A DNA stretch of 64,000 nt, taken from assembly GCF_954871325.1 (NCBI RefSeq), contig NC_088776.1, positions 30,304,508-30,368,507 on the forward strand. Direction: 5' to 3'. Shown in pieces: positions 22,245 to 35,900 of this stretch (positions within the stretch are counted from its first letter, which is position 1; every line of letters begins with the position of its first letter). The DNA comes from Gordionus sp. m RMFG-2023 (lineage: Eukaryota > Nematomorpha > Gordioida > Chordodea > Parachordodidae). The notes below the pieces were generated by a model. That model saw only the letters and a list, made by a program, of their open reading frames with translations. It searched no databases and was not told the DNA's origin. Made by a program: the position numbers and the translations under genes.

Positions 22245-22680
22245 GTTCAAAAAATAATTAACTTCTTTTAAAGAGGAATAATGGAGGGTGGGGGTATGTT
22301 TTATTGCTCAGAAAGTATAGGATTCATTGCATATATAGATGAAACTGATTGCAAATTGCAAATGGATAATAGTTTTATATGGATTAATAATTGTAGGAAT
22401 ACGGATGGAAAAAGGATGAAAGGAGAACTTCAACTAAAAGGTGAGAAAAGTTTTGTTAATATGACAATCAATATTTAAATTTACTTGAATATTTACTAAC
22501 CTTAGCCATGATACAAGATCTAAAGGTAAGTTTGCCGCTGCATAAGTTTAAACACTGTACTATGAATAATAGTTTTATTAAATTTGATAAAGTACCTCGA
22601 CCCCTAAATCGATTCTGTAAAGAATGCAGAAAGAGGTTTTGTAGAGAAATTGGTTCAGAATCCCTATAGCAATAATTTTT
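22245..22680 (+). other. Possible exon fragments of an unrecognised gene or element
   Basis: 22281-22478 encodes MEGGGMFYCSESIGFIAYID and on to a stop, with Trp, Cys and Gly content unlike chance AT-rich frames. A strong donor-like AAAG/GTAAGT lies at about 22526. About 22545-22660 encodes FDKVPRPLNRFCKECRKRFC then REIGSESL and a stop, with a CxxC and a downstream Cys that could bind zinc. I recognise no family. They could be host exons upstream of PSMD5 or transposon scraps. Confidence 0.25.
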
Positions 22681-23253
22681 CAGAGGTTAAACACTAAATT
22701 TTAAATCGAAATAATTTCTAGCCATTAATGGCATTTTACATTTTAAAAATCAACAAGGTCTATGGCGAGGGCTGGCTAGTATGAAAATATTTCATGAAAG
22801 TTTATGAAGAGGACAGAATATAAGTTCTATATTGTCAGGGTAAGATAAAAATGTTCAAATATTATCAAAATTCTGATTAAGCTGGATAATTTTAATGAGG
22901 GATAGAGGGATAATCAGAAAAAAACTTATATCTATAGAGTAATTAATGACTTATTTATGTTCAATTTTAATATTGTCTTATAAACGACTAAGCGAAATGG
23001 TTAAAATCTGAATGTTCAATTTTAATAAATAAGATATCAATGTACTATATTAAACAAATTCAGATGAATCATGTCACAAACAACTTTTGCTAAGTAAAAC
23101 GACTGTAGCTTCGCCTTTGCCTTTTCAGCAGTTTTACAACATAATATTTAATGCTTTCTTTTTTTCAAATAAAAATTAATAAAATATATATTATTTGATA
23201 AAAGTTCTAGAACAATTGTTTTTAAAAAAACAGTAAATATATAAATGCTTTAA

Positions 23254-23985
23254 ATGATGAAGAATATTATTAGCTCAGAAAACTCTATAAATTTAGATGA
23301 TAAAAATAAAAATAATTCTTCTTATATGTCCGGATTAAATACCATTTTAAATAATGATAATGCCAATCCTATTCACCCAACTAAGAATAATCTAGTATTT
23401 AATATTAAACAGAACAGTGATCTAAAAAATGAACCAAATATTATAAATATCCCAAAGAACGCTGAAAGTGACTTAATAGTTATGACAGATAAAGACTGCT
23501 CTGATAAGGCTGATGACATATTAGTAGATCTAATAAAATTAAAATCCATGATAACAAATATACAATTTCGGAATATATCCTTATTGAATTGCTTGGAATC
23601 AAAATTTTTATCATGTGAGAAAGAAAAATTAATAAACATATTAAAATTATTGAATCCGACGAAATTATTCACGGCTATGACAATTATGGATATCGAGTTA
23701 ATATAATATTGCAATTTTCTATTAATTATATAGTATATGTTATTACAGATAAGTTAAAATTAAAAAAAATATATATAGTATAATAAAATAAAATCAGTAA
23801 AATTTTTAACATTATTACTCATTAAACTTTTTATATGGAATCATAGTGAAAATATGGATATTATAAAACGAATTATTACAAAACTGTATGGTTCTCTGAT
23901 ATTAAATGCAGATTTATTTCAGAAGTATACCTTGGATGCCCTTGATAATGGAATTAGAATAATTAGATTCTTTGTTTTGGAATGC
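23254..23985 (+). CDS. PSMD5: PSMD5-like exons 1-2
   Basis: Exon 1 (23254-23696) ends in phase 2 before GTTAAT; exon 2 (23847-23985) starts after tcatag and ends at a strong GTGAGT donor. The join makes MTIMDI-D-ENMDIIKRIITK, aligned with human REKTTLCVSILERLLQ. The exon 1 donor is weak (T at +3), so this join is the least certain; a stop in the intron shows that splicing is needed. The intervening intron is 150 bp. Confidence 0.75.
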
Positions 23986-26900
23986 GTGAGTTATTTAATT
24001 AATTTTTATCTATATCTTAATCCGTTGAGAGGGAATCGGAGGGTCTTTATATAAAAATGATGAATGCTAATTTGAAAACAACTTAAGTGGTTAAAACTCT
24101 AATTTATAGATGATCCTTATAAAAATTATAGGACTGGAAAAAAATTTAATGAAATATGGGGCAATAACGTTTTTAGCAGATAATTGGTTGACTTTTCCCT
24201 CGTGTAATGTGTATTTTGATTTTTCCTAATTTGTTTGTGGAAATTGAAATAAAAATATTAACAAGAGCAACTTAAGGAGGCATATAGTGACCTGCAGGGC
24301 AATTTTATTTGTGGAAATTGAAATAAAAATATTAACAAGAATAACTTAAGGAGGCGTGCAGTGACCGGCAGGGCAATTTTGATGACCAAGTTTCCAGGAT
24401 ATCGATTTGCAACGACGGAGGAATAGATTCAGTTGAAATAGTGCCATCCAGAATAGTGAATGATGCTGGTTCCTGATATTTAAAAAAAATAATTTTAGGC
24501 CCGGCCCAAGTATATTTTAAAAATTTAAAATATCATCAAGCTCATGTACCCGGATCTGACCTGCAGGTCTCCTCTCTGCTATAGATATAGGATTGATGAA
24601 TAAATAAGCAAATTTTAAGTGGCCCGAGGTCATGTTTAGGAGATAATATGGCATTTTCATTCTGCTGTTGTAATAGAAAAAAAACATTTAGATAAATTTT
24701 TAAATTTTGATTTTAAGAAAACTAGTGTTGGTTTAAACGACCCCCAGATTTGGGTCGATTTTAAAAACCGCCTGATCAAAATACTACTACGTAAGTCTGT
24801 AGATTTGCCTCATTGTTGGCAGAAAGATGACCTCTATTTGCCAAATTTAGAGAGAGGTTTACAATATATTATTCTCTAAAAATAACCAATCATTTTAGTT
24901 TTAAAAAAAATTCGTCTTAAATTTGTAAATTTATTAAAGCTCACATTAATATCAATATGAGTTTCTTTAAAATTAGAATATAATTCTTTATGATCGCATC
25001 AAGATGAGTATTTTCTTCAATTGGCACATCTCTCCTTTAACCTTTTTTCATTAAAATGGTTTTTATCATGCATTCTATATTTTAATCGGAATTATAAAAT
25101 TTTCAAATAATATCTATAATATAAAACATTCACAGGCTTTATGAACAAAACACCCTTTTACTTGACCAATTTTTTTTCTATCTTTGCCATCTATTCAGTC
25201 GTATAAAATTCTTTGCTTTTAGGGTCTAAGAATTTGAAAGCGCCAATATCTTATTTTCTCGTAAGTGTTGTTTCATATTTATTTTTCAATTTCTTAATAA
25301 TTTCATACATTAATATTAAAATTATCATCTGGAGAAATTTTCAAAACATTATTCTTAATTTTTTCTTGGAATTTTTTATAGTAGAAAATATTTTTCGCTT
25401 AAGCGTTTCTTCAATGTCTCATTAATGGTAATGAATCATTTAGATGATATTCAAGGGCATCATCATTAATATATTTCTCGTGAATGCTGAAGGAAATGTG
25501 ATACTGGTTGAAGCATGTAAATTTTTACATCAGAGCAAATTTTATCATTAATTATTAATAATTTATTCTGGGTACATTTTTTAGGCCTTACGTGTATTAT
25601 TTTCCAAATTTTAAGAGTTGTAATCTACTGTTTATAAAAAAGGAAAAAAATGCGAATTTTAGGAAAATAAATGTATTTATATTAACAATCCCCTCCCCCT
25701 TCCTCCGATTTTTCATTTAAATACATAAAATATTTAGAAGATTTTGGCTTAAATATATTTCAATTTCAATTAATGATTTACCAAATATATATTATATGAA
25801 TTTTTACAATTGACTAATGATTAAAATGTGATATTTCAATTTGTGCTCAGCCCAAAAATTTTGCATATTTATTTTAATCCTATAGCTAAACATAAAAAAA
25901 ATAATTGAATTAAAAAAGAAATGCTGATTTGATTTTATCATCAATTCCGGTTTTTAGTTGTTGAACATCTAAATTTATTACTATTAGTAGAAAATTTAAA
26001 TTACTCTTCTTACTTAATTATATCCAAAGATATCTAAAATTAAATGGAATGCATTTAACCCAAAATGCCCCATTTTCAACCATTATAGACGTGTATCTCA
26101 GTCGCTGTTTGGACTTGGAGGCTACAATTTTATTTTTCTTGGTTATAATTTAAAAATCTAATGGAGTAGGGTAGAAACTCTGATTTGTCATCATTATATA
26201 GACGTAATATCAGTTTATTAAATTTTAAACTCGCTTTGAAAATTGAGTTTTAACAATAGAATTCTAAAAAGTATTATGCACACTTTACATATGTAAAATA
26301 AAAAATATATCGGGTATAGATACGTTTTTAGATGATGTATCAGTATCTAGCTCCATTTTTACACGATGTATCCATATCTCTATTTTTTTAGCAATTCTGA
26401 TATTATTGAGAAAATTAAGTATAATAGTAAAATTAAGCATTTATTCATTTATTTATTTTAATTTTAATAATTTTTAAGAACGTTCTGGAAAGGTTCTGGA
26501 ATATATTGTTCCGGGTCCGTTCCATAAATTTACTAAAAGTTCTGTTCAAAAAATGTTTTCCCTATATAACACTATTAAAGAAAGCTGGGATTCAAATGTA
26601 ACACTTTTGAAAAAATATTTGAAATTTTTGGGCATATGAAAGCGGCGTTCAACTCCTCATAAAAATTGAAAGGATCTAAAAATCAACTTACCATTTTCTA
26701 AACTCCTCTAATTCTACTTCCGATTCATATTCCACTCTACTAGGATTCAAATATTTGGGGATAGCCTTTTTTAATAAAATATTCAACTGTAAATTTTTAT
26801 TATTCTAATCTTCCCCGTTTCGATGTTTGATAATTATTTCTTAAATGATTCATTTTTCTTTTTTTATGTCATGATTATAAACAAATTAATAACAATTTGT

Positions 26901-29900
26901 ATATTTAATCTCAATATTTATATCATCTTTTTAATTAATATTTTTATTATATTGTTTATTTATTAGTTAATACCCTATTTTGTTAGGAAAATTATTACTT
27001 ACAATGTTATATAAATATCCATTGTTTACATAACCGAGAGGGTTCCTGTCCATGAACTATGCATGCATCTAAATGTTTACACTCTCCAACCCATATTTAA
27101 CTTGTCACATTAATCACTCCTAATACATGAAAAAGAGTTGATTCATCGAATGCATTAAGTTATAAAATTGCTGGTTTAATTGTATGGATAGGGAAAAGGC
27201 ACGTCAACAATTTATTTCTTAAGATAATAAGATAGGTGACTAATCATTTAATAGATGAATATATTAAAATTTGTAGAATATCTAAGGTCTCTCCTCTTGT
27301 TACTAAAATGAAATTTGAAAACTATATTTTTCAGATTAAAAACGAAGGAATATAATGGTTAGACAGATTATTTAACCAATTTCATAAAATTTTATTGATT
27401 ATAGTTTGAATTTAAATATAATATTAAAAATCATTATTTACATATATTTAAAAACCCAGTTTGCAGAACTATCCCAGACCTCCGAAACCGTGATGTTAAT
27501 AAATGAAGATATATTGTGCATGCTCCTAAAACTTGTAGGACAAAAAGACGTAGAGATATCAAACTTGGCAGCCTACATTTTTAAAGAAGTAAATTAGATT
27601 TATACATCATAATATTGCGTTCAAAAACCTGGATCGAACGGCTTGTATTTAATTTTATTTTCAAAATTATTTTTTAACCCTGATTGGCCGTGGGCATGTT
27701 TAATTATGGACCTGGCCTGGGTATTTAATTTTGTCATTTTACAGCTTGGCCTGGAATTTTCAAAATTTGGTTATTATTTAATAACTTTTGCTGCAGCGAA
27801 AAATTAATAATCCCATTTTATTTTTAAAATGGTAATTTACGAAATTTAAATAAAGTTATAAAATATTTTGCAAAATAGATTGATATAGAATTAGAAGGAG
27901 ATAGAGATTCCAATTCCACTTAGTTTTTTTTATAGGCCATTATGTTATAAGATATTTCTACAAGATAATCTGTAACACTAACAACAGTCACATCCTTTAT
28001 ATGTCATTTAAATGTTTTGATGAAAAGTATAACTTTCTTACGTCCCTATTTTAAATAGTCATGAAGCATTTAGTGAGAAGAAAAATATATTAGCAACATA
28101 TGCTTTTGGGTGAAGCCATGTTAATTCAAAAAGAAAATGGAAAATGAAAGCAAAATATTCCACCTTCTTATGTTGAGGAAGATGATTGTTTTAATTTTCC
28201 AATTTTTAAATATTAATATTGTTTTTAACAATGTAGAGTTAGATGTATTAAATAATTTAAAAAATGAGCCTAAAGAGATAAATATGTTTAAAAAAATCTA
28301 CTTGTCAAAGTATTTTGTGAGGAAAGTTTTCATCATTTTTGAAATTTTTTTGTAGGTATTTAGAATCAGAGTTATTAAGGAGCGGTGCGGAGCGGTGCTC
28401 CATTTTTTCAAAAACACCTGGAGCCCTTTTTAAAATTGAGGAGTGGGAGCGGGAGCTAGCTCCTTTTAGGGCTAGAGTGGAAAAGCGCTGCTCCACAGCT
28501 CCTTTAAATTTAATGTATAAATTAAATTATTTTATAAATATTAATAATATTTGTTAATTAAAATTCAACAAAAATGAAATTTTATTTAAATTTATCCATT
28601 ATTAAATGTTTAGCCGAGTTTTAATTGGTTATTCATCTAATCATTTTAAATATTGAACATCAAGTTTTTTCTTTTAACATTGAAAATTTTTTGGAAAATC
28701 TTGTAAGTCATATAATATTCATTTTATAGATATTTAACAAAAATTAGTTTTAGATATTATGGATTTAGAGATCATAGATGAAGAAATCGAATTTCCATAT
28801 CCATGATGATACAAAATATATTTTAAACTTCTAAAAGATGTTAATTTAAATGATCAAACAAATTTAGGGGCTGTGTTTAAATAAAACTATTTAATTTTCA
28901 AAAGTGAGCAGCTTCAATCTAAAAAAGCATCTAAAAGTAAAAAATCTTCCTTTTAAATACAAAATGATTTTGAAGATTTTTTTGGATTCCATGAAATTGA
29001 TCATCAGGAAGATAATATATTGGACAAATATTTTTTAAATAATGATTCCAAAATTACTATTTTTGAGAAATTCCCTTAATTAAAAAATATCTTTATAAAA
29101 TACAATACCTCGCTTCCCTCTAGTGCTCCTGAGGAGCGCCTATTTAGTTTGCAAAAGAGGTCTTAGGGGGAGAGGCGTGGATGTTTGTTAGATTCTAATT
29201 TAGAAAATTTATTACTTTTAAATGCTAATAAATGGTTATAAATATTTTGATAGATCATTTAATATAAATAAAGCTTTTTGATAAAAAAAATATGAATTTG
29301 TTTCGTATACCTTCTAAAAAAATGAAAATCAAGGGAGCGGTTATGGAGTGGCACTCCATTACTTGGAGCGAGAGCTAGCTCCTTTTAAAAATGTAGTAGA
29401 GGAAGGGGAGCTAGCTCCTCTTGAGAAGGTAGGAGCGGGAGCGGGGAGCTAGCTACTTTTAAAAAAGGGCGTTAACAACTCTGTTTAGAATATTAAAATA
29501 AATTTTTGTAACATACCTTTTTTGAAATGTATTTGTATTTATATTCAAATACATTTTTTTGAAAATTTGCCCAAACCTGTATATTTTAGTAATATTTATA
29601 AAAATTAAAAAATAGTAAATAGTAAATATTTATAAAAATTAAAAAATAGTAAATAGTAAATTTTTAAATTAAATATAAAAAAATGAAATCAATTATTTAA
29701 TTTTTTATTTTACATTGCGTTAAATCTAAATTAATAAAAATAATTTTAAAATGCTATATTATCTGCATATTAAATAAAACTCACCCATTATTGAACAAGA
29801 CATGGTCTGCCTCTGAGTCATTCTTGTCATATTTGAATGTCTTTGGCTGCTGGAAGGAATAACTGTTATAAATTTCCTAGACATAAAGACCCGAATAAAA

Positions 29901-32900
29901 GTGCCCCAGACAAAAAGACCCTAATAAAAGTACCCCAGACAAAAAGATAATGGTCAAAATAGCCCAATTTTAGAAAAAAAAATTAAAAGCTAAAAAAATG
30001 ATAGTTTAAAAAAAATTCCTAAACTTCAAAATTTTTTCAAAAATTAGAGTATTTTTGTCCGATGTCTTATTGTACGAGGTTTTTTCTCCAGTGTCTTTTT
30101 CTTCATCATACTTTTTATTAAGGTTTTTTATCCAGGGAATTTATGCCAGTGATTTGAAAGAGGTTTACAATACATATAAATAATTTATATAAGAAAGGTC
30201 AATATCTCTGTTTTAGGGTTTTACAAACTAGGCTCTATTTTAAAAAAATTATTCCTTCTTGATTAATTGCTTACAATTCATGTCAACAATTGATGAATTA
30301 TTTTGCTAATTTTGCCCAATTATATCCTGAGGTCTATGCATTAATTATTGAATTTGCCATAAATTCTTTTTGATATGTGTGTAAAACATACGTCATCTTT
30401 TAAAACGATAAAACTTTAGGTATTTTCTTAAAATTCATAATTAATTACCCTATTTCGTGCTTCAATGTATTGTTGATTATATAATGTATTATATTTAGCC
30501 AAGAAAATATTTATTATCATTTTTTAATAAATAATTCAGAGGCTTTAATAAAATAATTTGGGTTTGAGCTAATTGTAATTGAATGATATAATTTATCATC
30601 TAAACTTAATAGAATTTTGGTATTTAAGATGAGTCTTTTAGATACATTTCTATAAACTTGAGCCAATGAGTTAAATTGCAAGCAAAAATATATTGTCATA
30701 TTAGTTACTCCAACTGATACTAATACATCTATTTTAACAGTATTTATCAGGGCTTCAAACCGAACAGTGAAACAAACGAAACCGTTATAAATAAAAAAAA
30801 GAGCGAACTAAACTGTTACAAATATTATGAACCGATTTAAACCGATTCATAACGTCTTTTAAAAATAATTAATTTTAATTTGTTAACCTAAATTTGATAT
30901 TTTAATTTTCCTTGGGAGCAATTTAAATTCGTGATTTCTTTTCAAATTAAAATTTTTTATACAATCAAATCGCCATTATCTACCTATCAATCAATACCAA
31001 GTTTACTGTTTTTACTTTATATACTCAATTTAATAGAGATTAGGCAACTTTTTTTATACAATTAAATCGCCATTATCTTCCTATCAATCAATACCAAGTT
31101 TGTTGTTTTTACTTTATACACTCAATTTAAAAGAGATTAGGCATATTACTAGTTAATTTATAGTAATCAGATCCTCAATTGATTTCATTATATTGAAGGT
31201 TACTCAAATCTATTTTAAGGAAGGGTTCAAAAAAAAAATAAAAACTTCCCAAGTTAATAAAAAAAGACTTAAAAATTACTGTCTAATAAAAATATCTACC
31301 ATAATCTTTAAATTGCCCATATAGTTTAAATTAGTGTTTTGATCGGGACAAATTTTTCGAAAAAATCGAACAATTATTTTTATTATTAATCGCAGAAATT
31401 CCAACCAGATAAAATAATAATTAATTGTCCACCCGTTCCTGTTCCAAATTATTTAAGTATAGAAAAATTTAATATGTATTTAATTGTAAAAATAATATTC
31501 TAAATAAAAAATATTGGTTCATTGTTTCTTGCAAAAACTTAAAACGAAATTAATTTATTTCACAAAATTAAATAATATTATATTTAAAAATTATCTAAGC
31601 CTTGCCCAGACTCCACCCCCCTCCCCCCCCCCCCCCATTTTTTTAAAAATTAGGCCTCCCAGCTCGACCCAAAATATTTTTTAAATAAGAGGGTGGCTGG
31701 GCATTGCAGATCTTCAATTTAAATACTGCTCAAATCAATAAAAAATTTGAAATGTTTATTAACTGGCCAATTAAAATACCTACCTAAATGCTTTTTATAC
31801 TGCCCATTAATATTACTGCCCGTTCCCTACCCCCCCCCCCCCTTTAAATATAATTTTGTATTTTATATCGTAAATAGTATATATGTATAGTCTTTAATAT
31901 TTAAAAATAATTAATTAATTTAAACTTAAGCACATGGGAAATAATGGAGTTAAAAATAGAGCTCCCCTTTTCCCTTCAATAAATAATCTATAAGCACTTA
32001 TCTCATTAGTAATAAAATTTATAGATAAATTTTTCTAGAGACAAAAGTTTAAAAAATCGAAACTGGAAATGTGAAATCGTTTATATTGCCAAATATTTAT
32101 CAGCAGTAAACCTAAAATATGTCCTTATTTTGATAACATCAAGAAGTTGGTGACTAAAAATAAGTGTTTTTTACAAAAATAATATTTGAGAATATGTGAC
32201 CATTGCATATTCAAACTCAAACTTTAAAATAAATTTCATATAAAATTATATTTATTTGAAAAGTTAGTTAACATTATGAATAGCAATACTGAATTACTAT
32301 CTTCAAATGGCATAACAGAGGCATTCAAGGTAGTGTTAGATAGCGAATATCGACATAAATATTATCGGGTAATTAATGAATACTATTAATATGATAGCTA
32401 TATTTAAAATGAATTATTTATTAATAAGTTAAAATTTTATAATAACATATAGCTCATAATAGAAATTGCAATTATATCTGAGGAGATGCTATTCAAATAT
32501 GATAAATCAGGACTCTTGGAACCAATAATTGCTGAGCTACAATCCAAAAATGCTTGGATTCAGTCAAATGCTATTGATATGTTGGCTATGTTGACCACTA
32601 CAATTAATGGCTTGAACTATTTAAAAAAGAAAAAAGTAATTATGTTATTGGAAGTAGCTATCAACCAAGTGGAAAAAAGTGCCATTATATGTTTAATCTT
32701 GCCTAGTAACATAATTTTTTATTATAAATGTCCAATCAATATACTAGATTTGATAAAGTTTTTTGCTAGTGTCATCCGAACAAAACCCGAATACTTAATA
32801 TCAAAATATCAAGGGTTTTTAGGGAGCATTTGCTTAGAAATTAACTTTGATACATTGATGTATGGTCACGATAAAGGAATAAAACAGACCTGCCTTTCAG

Positions 32901-35900
32901 CATTTGGGATTATTGCCTCTAACTCGGAGAATCTGAAGACTATGGCCCAGCACAGTAAACATTGATAATGTCACATTGATATTAATATTTCTGGCAATTA
33001 AAAACAACTTTACTAATTGAGGAATTTTTATTAGATAATAATATAACGCTTATATATTTAAGCATTAATTATAATATACTAATATTTGAGCTTTATTATT
33101 TGGGTTGCATCCAAAAGGGTCTTAAGGTTATTTAATTCTTATACATGCCAATAAGTTGTCGATATGTTAAATAGTTAGTGATGTAGCCGATGAATCCAAG
33201 ATGGGGGATTATGAAATTTTCGGGGGATTTACCCCAAACCCCTTTTACCGGTTCCCACCTATAATATATACTTATTAAGTATTTATGATTTTCGCATAGT
33301 TATTTTTATTTCTTTTTTTACAATGTATATCTTTTATATCATCTTTGTTAAATTTAAATCTAACATCTATGCCGATGTTTCGTGATTTATTAGCGCACCT
33401 TAGTGCTTAACTAGTATAATGCCCAGCATAAAGATATAAAAATTAGTAACAAAATTTTGACCAATCTACTTTTATAAAGCGACTCAAAGAATTTATTCTG
33501 AAATAGTAATTAGCAAAATAAATCTGAATTGACATGTCAGAATGGAAATGATAGAAGAATGAAATTCTAATTTGTGCTAATATTTATTGGCTGCTGACTA
33601 GTACTTATTAATTATTCAATCAGTTTTAAGACAGAAACCGAGTTATAAACAAATTGAAAACAATGGGAATATTATAAGCATAAAGTGAATTATTCTGAAA
33701 CTTATACCAAACATTTTTACCTTTTATTACTTTAATCTGTTTAGTAGTAAAAGGTTTAATAAATTTTATAAAAAAAGAAAAATATATAACGAAAATAATA
33801 GAAATTCTAAATTTCTGGCTTGCTTTATTTAGTGCCTTATTTATTAATAATAATTCTTCAATCAATTTTGTCAACTGCGAAAATGTAACCAAATTATAAG
33901 TCAAATGAAAACGAAGATATTACATGGGCAAATTTTTGGTAGCATTAATTCCAGAGGCAGACTGGTCATAAGACCAAGTGATAATTTTGATCAAGAGGTC
34001 GCAAGATCAATTTTTGAGACAGATCAGAAAAAAGAGGCTGATCAAAATAAATATAATTAATTTTTTATCAAATAAATTATAACTTTTCTCTTATCATTGT
34101 CATATGCATATATTTTATATTATATATTAATAGTTATTTTTAATTTTTAATTAAATTTCCTTTTTTAGCATTTAGAATATCATATCAATTTATTTCTTAA
34201 AGATTATAATTTAGATATTGCTTATTTTAAAGGGTTTTTTCATTTTTTTGCAAAAAAAGGCGTTTTCGTTAAAGTGAGAGTCAAGTTTTGATTAATTTAC
34301 ATTATTTTATAATTCCAATTCAATTAACTTTAAAATAATAAATGAAAAGAATAGACAGATTAGCAATAATATCCATGTAGTAAAGCAAACATTTGAGATA
34401 ATAAAGTTTTATAAAAATGGGAATTTAAATTATAAAAATTTTCTTGAGATGATATGAATTAAATAAAAAAATGAAATATTAAGATACCACTTAGAGAATG
34501 TATTTTCAGGAGCAAACATAAAGAAAATATAAAAAGAGGAAACCGAACTGTTATAAATATTTTGTTATAACGGTTTTTAAAAATAATTAGTTTCAAATTA
34601 TCAACCTAAATTTCAAATTTTAATTTTCCTTGGAGGAAATTTAAATTTGTGATTTCTTTTCAAATTAAAATTTTTTAAAATTGAATCGCCATATATTCAT
34701 ATCAAAATACCAAGTTTATTGTTTTTATTTTATATTCTCAATTTAATAGAGATTAGGCAAATTACTAGTTAATTAGATATGAAATAATCTTCATGGTTAA
34801 ATTAAATAAGGAGTTATAAAAATATAAATTAAAAAGATTTTTCTCTAAGATTAATAATATATGGTTTAAGATTAATTTTTTTTAAAATCAAATTTATAAA
34901 AAGCAGAACGAACAGAAAGAATCATTATATATTCTGAACAGAACCGATAAGAATTTCTTCCAAAAAAACCGAAATGGAACAAAACCTATAAAATTTTTAA
35001 CTAAAAACCCTACCGCTATACTTAACGGTTGCAAGCCCTGTTTGAATGGACTCAAACACGTAATATATGATTTGGAAATAAGAAGTGTTATATTAATAAT
35101 ATAATATAACATCATATTTATGTAAAAAGAATATTTCCGCCCATCCCTGGATCTATCCATTAGGTAATATAATTACTTAAAAAGTAAGAGAAACACATAA
35201 ATGTAATTTTTAGAGTCTTAAAGAATCTAAACAATAATTGTATATAACTTAAAAGGAAAAATGTAATTTTTAATATTTAGTATTTCAAGAAGTGGAATCA
35301 TAAAAATAAAAAATTTATATGCAGTTAAAGGAATCAAAACCAAAAATGTAAAACAATTAAACTCTTTTTTTGTTAAGCAATAACATGTTATTCAAAATTT
35401 CGCTAAGATGGTTAGACCCTTGTATCGATTATTAGATAAAGAAAGTGGGCATGGCCAAAGGAATCCCAGAACTAATAAGAGATTTAAAAGTTTGATAAGT
35501 AATTTTACGGTACTTCAGCAATATGATCCAAGCCTAAATAGTGTTTTGGCCACAGATGCACCATTTATAAGTATAGGTTCCATAATTTCGTAAGTAGTGG
35601 GAAATATGGAGAACTACAAACTACATTCAAATAGAGCGATGGAATATTCTACTAATTATGATAAGGTGACAAAGTTCAGAGAGTATACACTTATAGGGAA
35701 AAGAAAATAAATATACTATAGATAGCTATCCAATAGAATATTATGTCACTAACATAATAATATAGACAGATAAGAGAAAAAATTACTAAAGAAAAAATAT
35801 TTTTATTGTTAGCAGGATACTATCGTGAGATCTTCCACGCTAGGATAAATTTTTAGAGGTGTTGTTATTTCGGATTGATTCAGAGCATAATTTGAGCATC

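Noticed and set aside
28305-28557. Overlapping plus and minus frames in the GC-rich end of the hAT element
   Set aside because: Made of subterminal 'ggagcg' repeats; both strands open by composition only.
33626-33904. 92-codon minus-strand hydrophobic frame
   Set aside because: No domain, no splice context, residue bias as expected by chance.
30748-35040. One large element carrying PSMD5 exons 4-5 as captured cargo
   Set aside because: The two ends belong to two sister copies in the same orientation, and no matching TSD exists; kept only as a low-level question in the findings.
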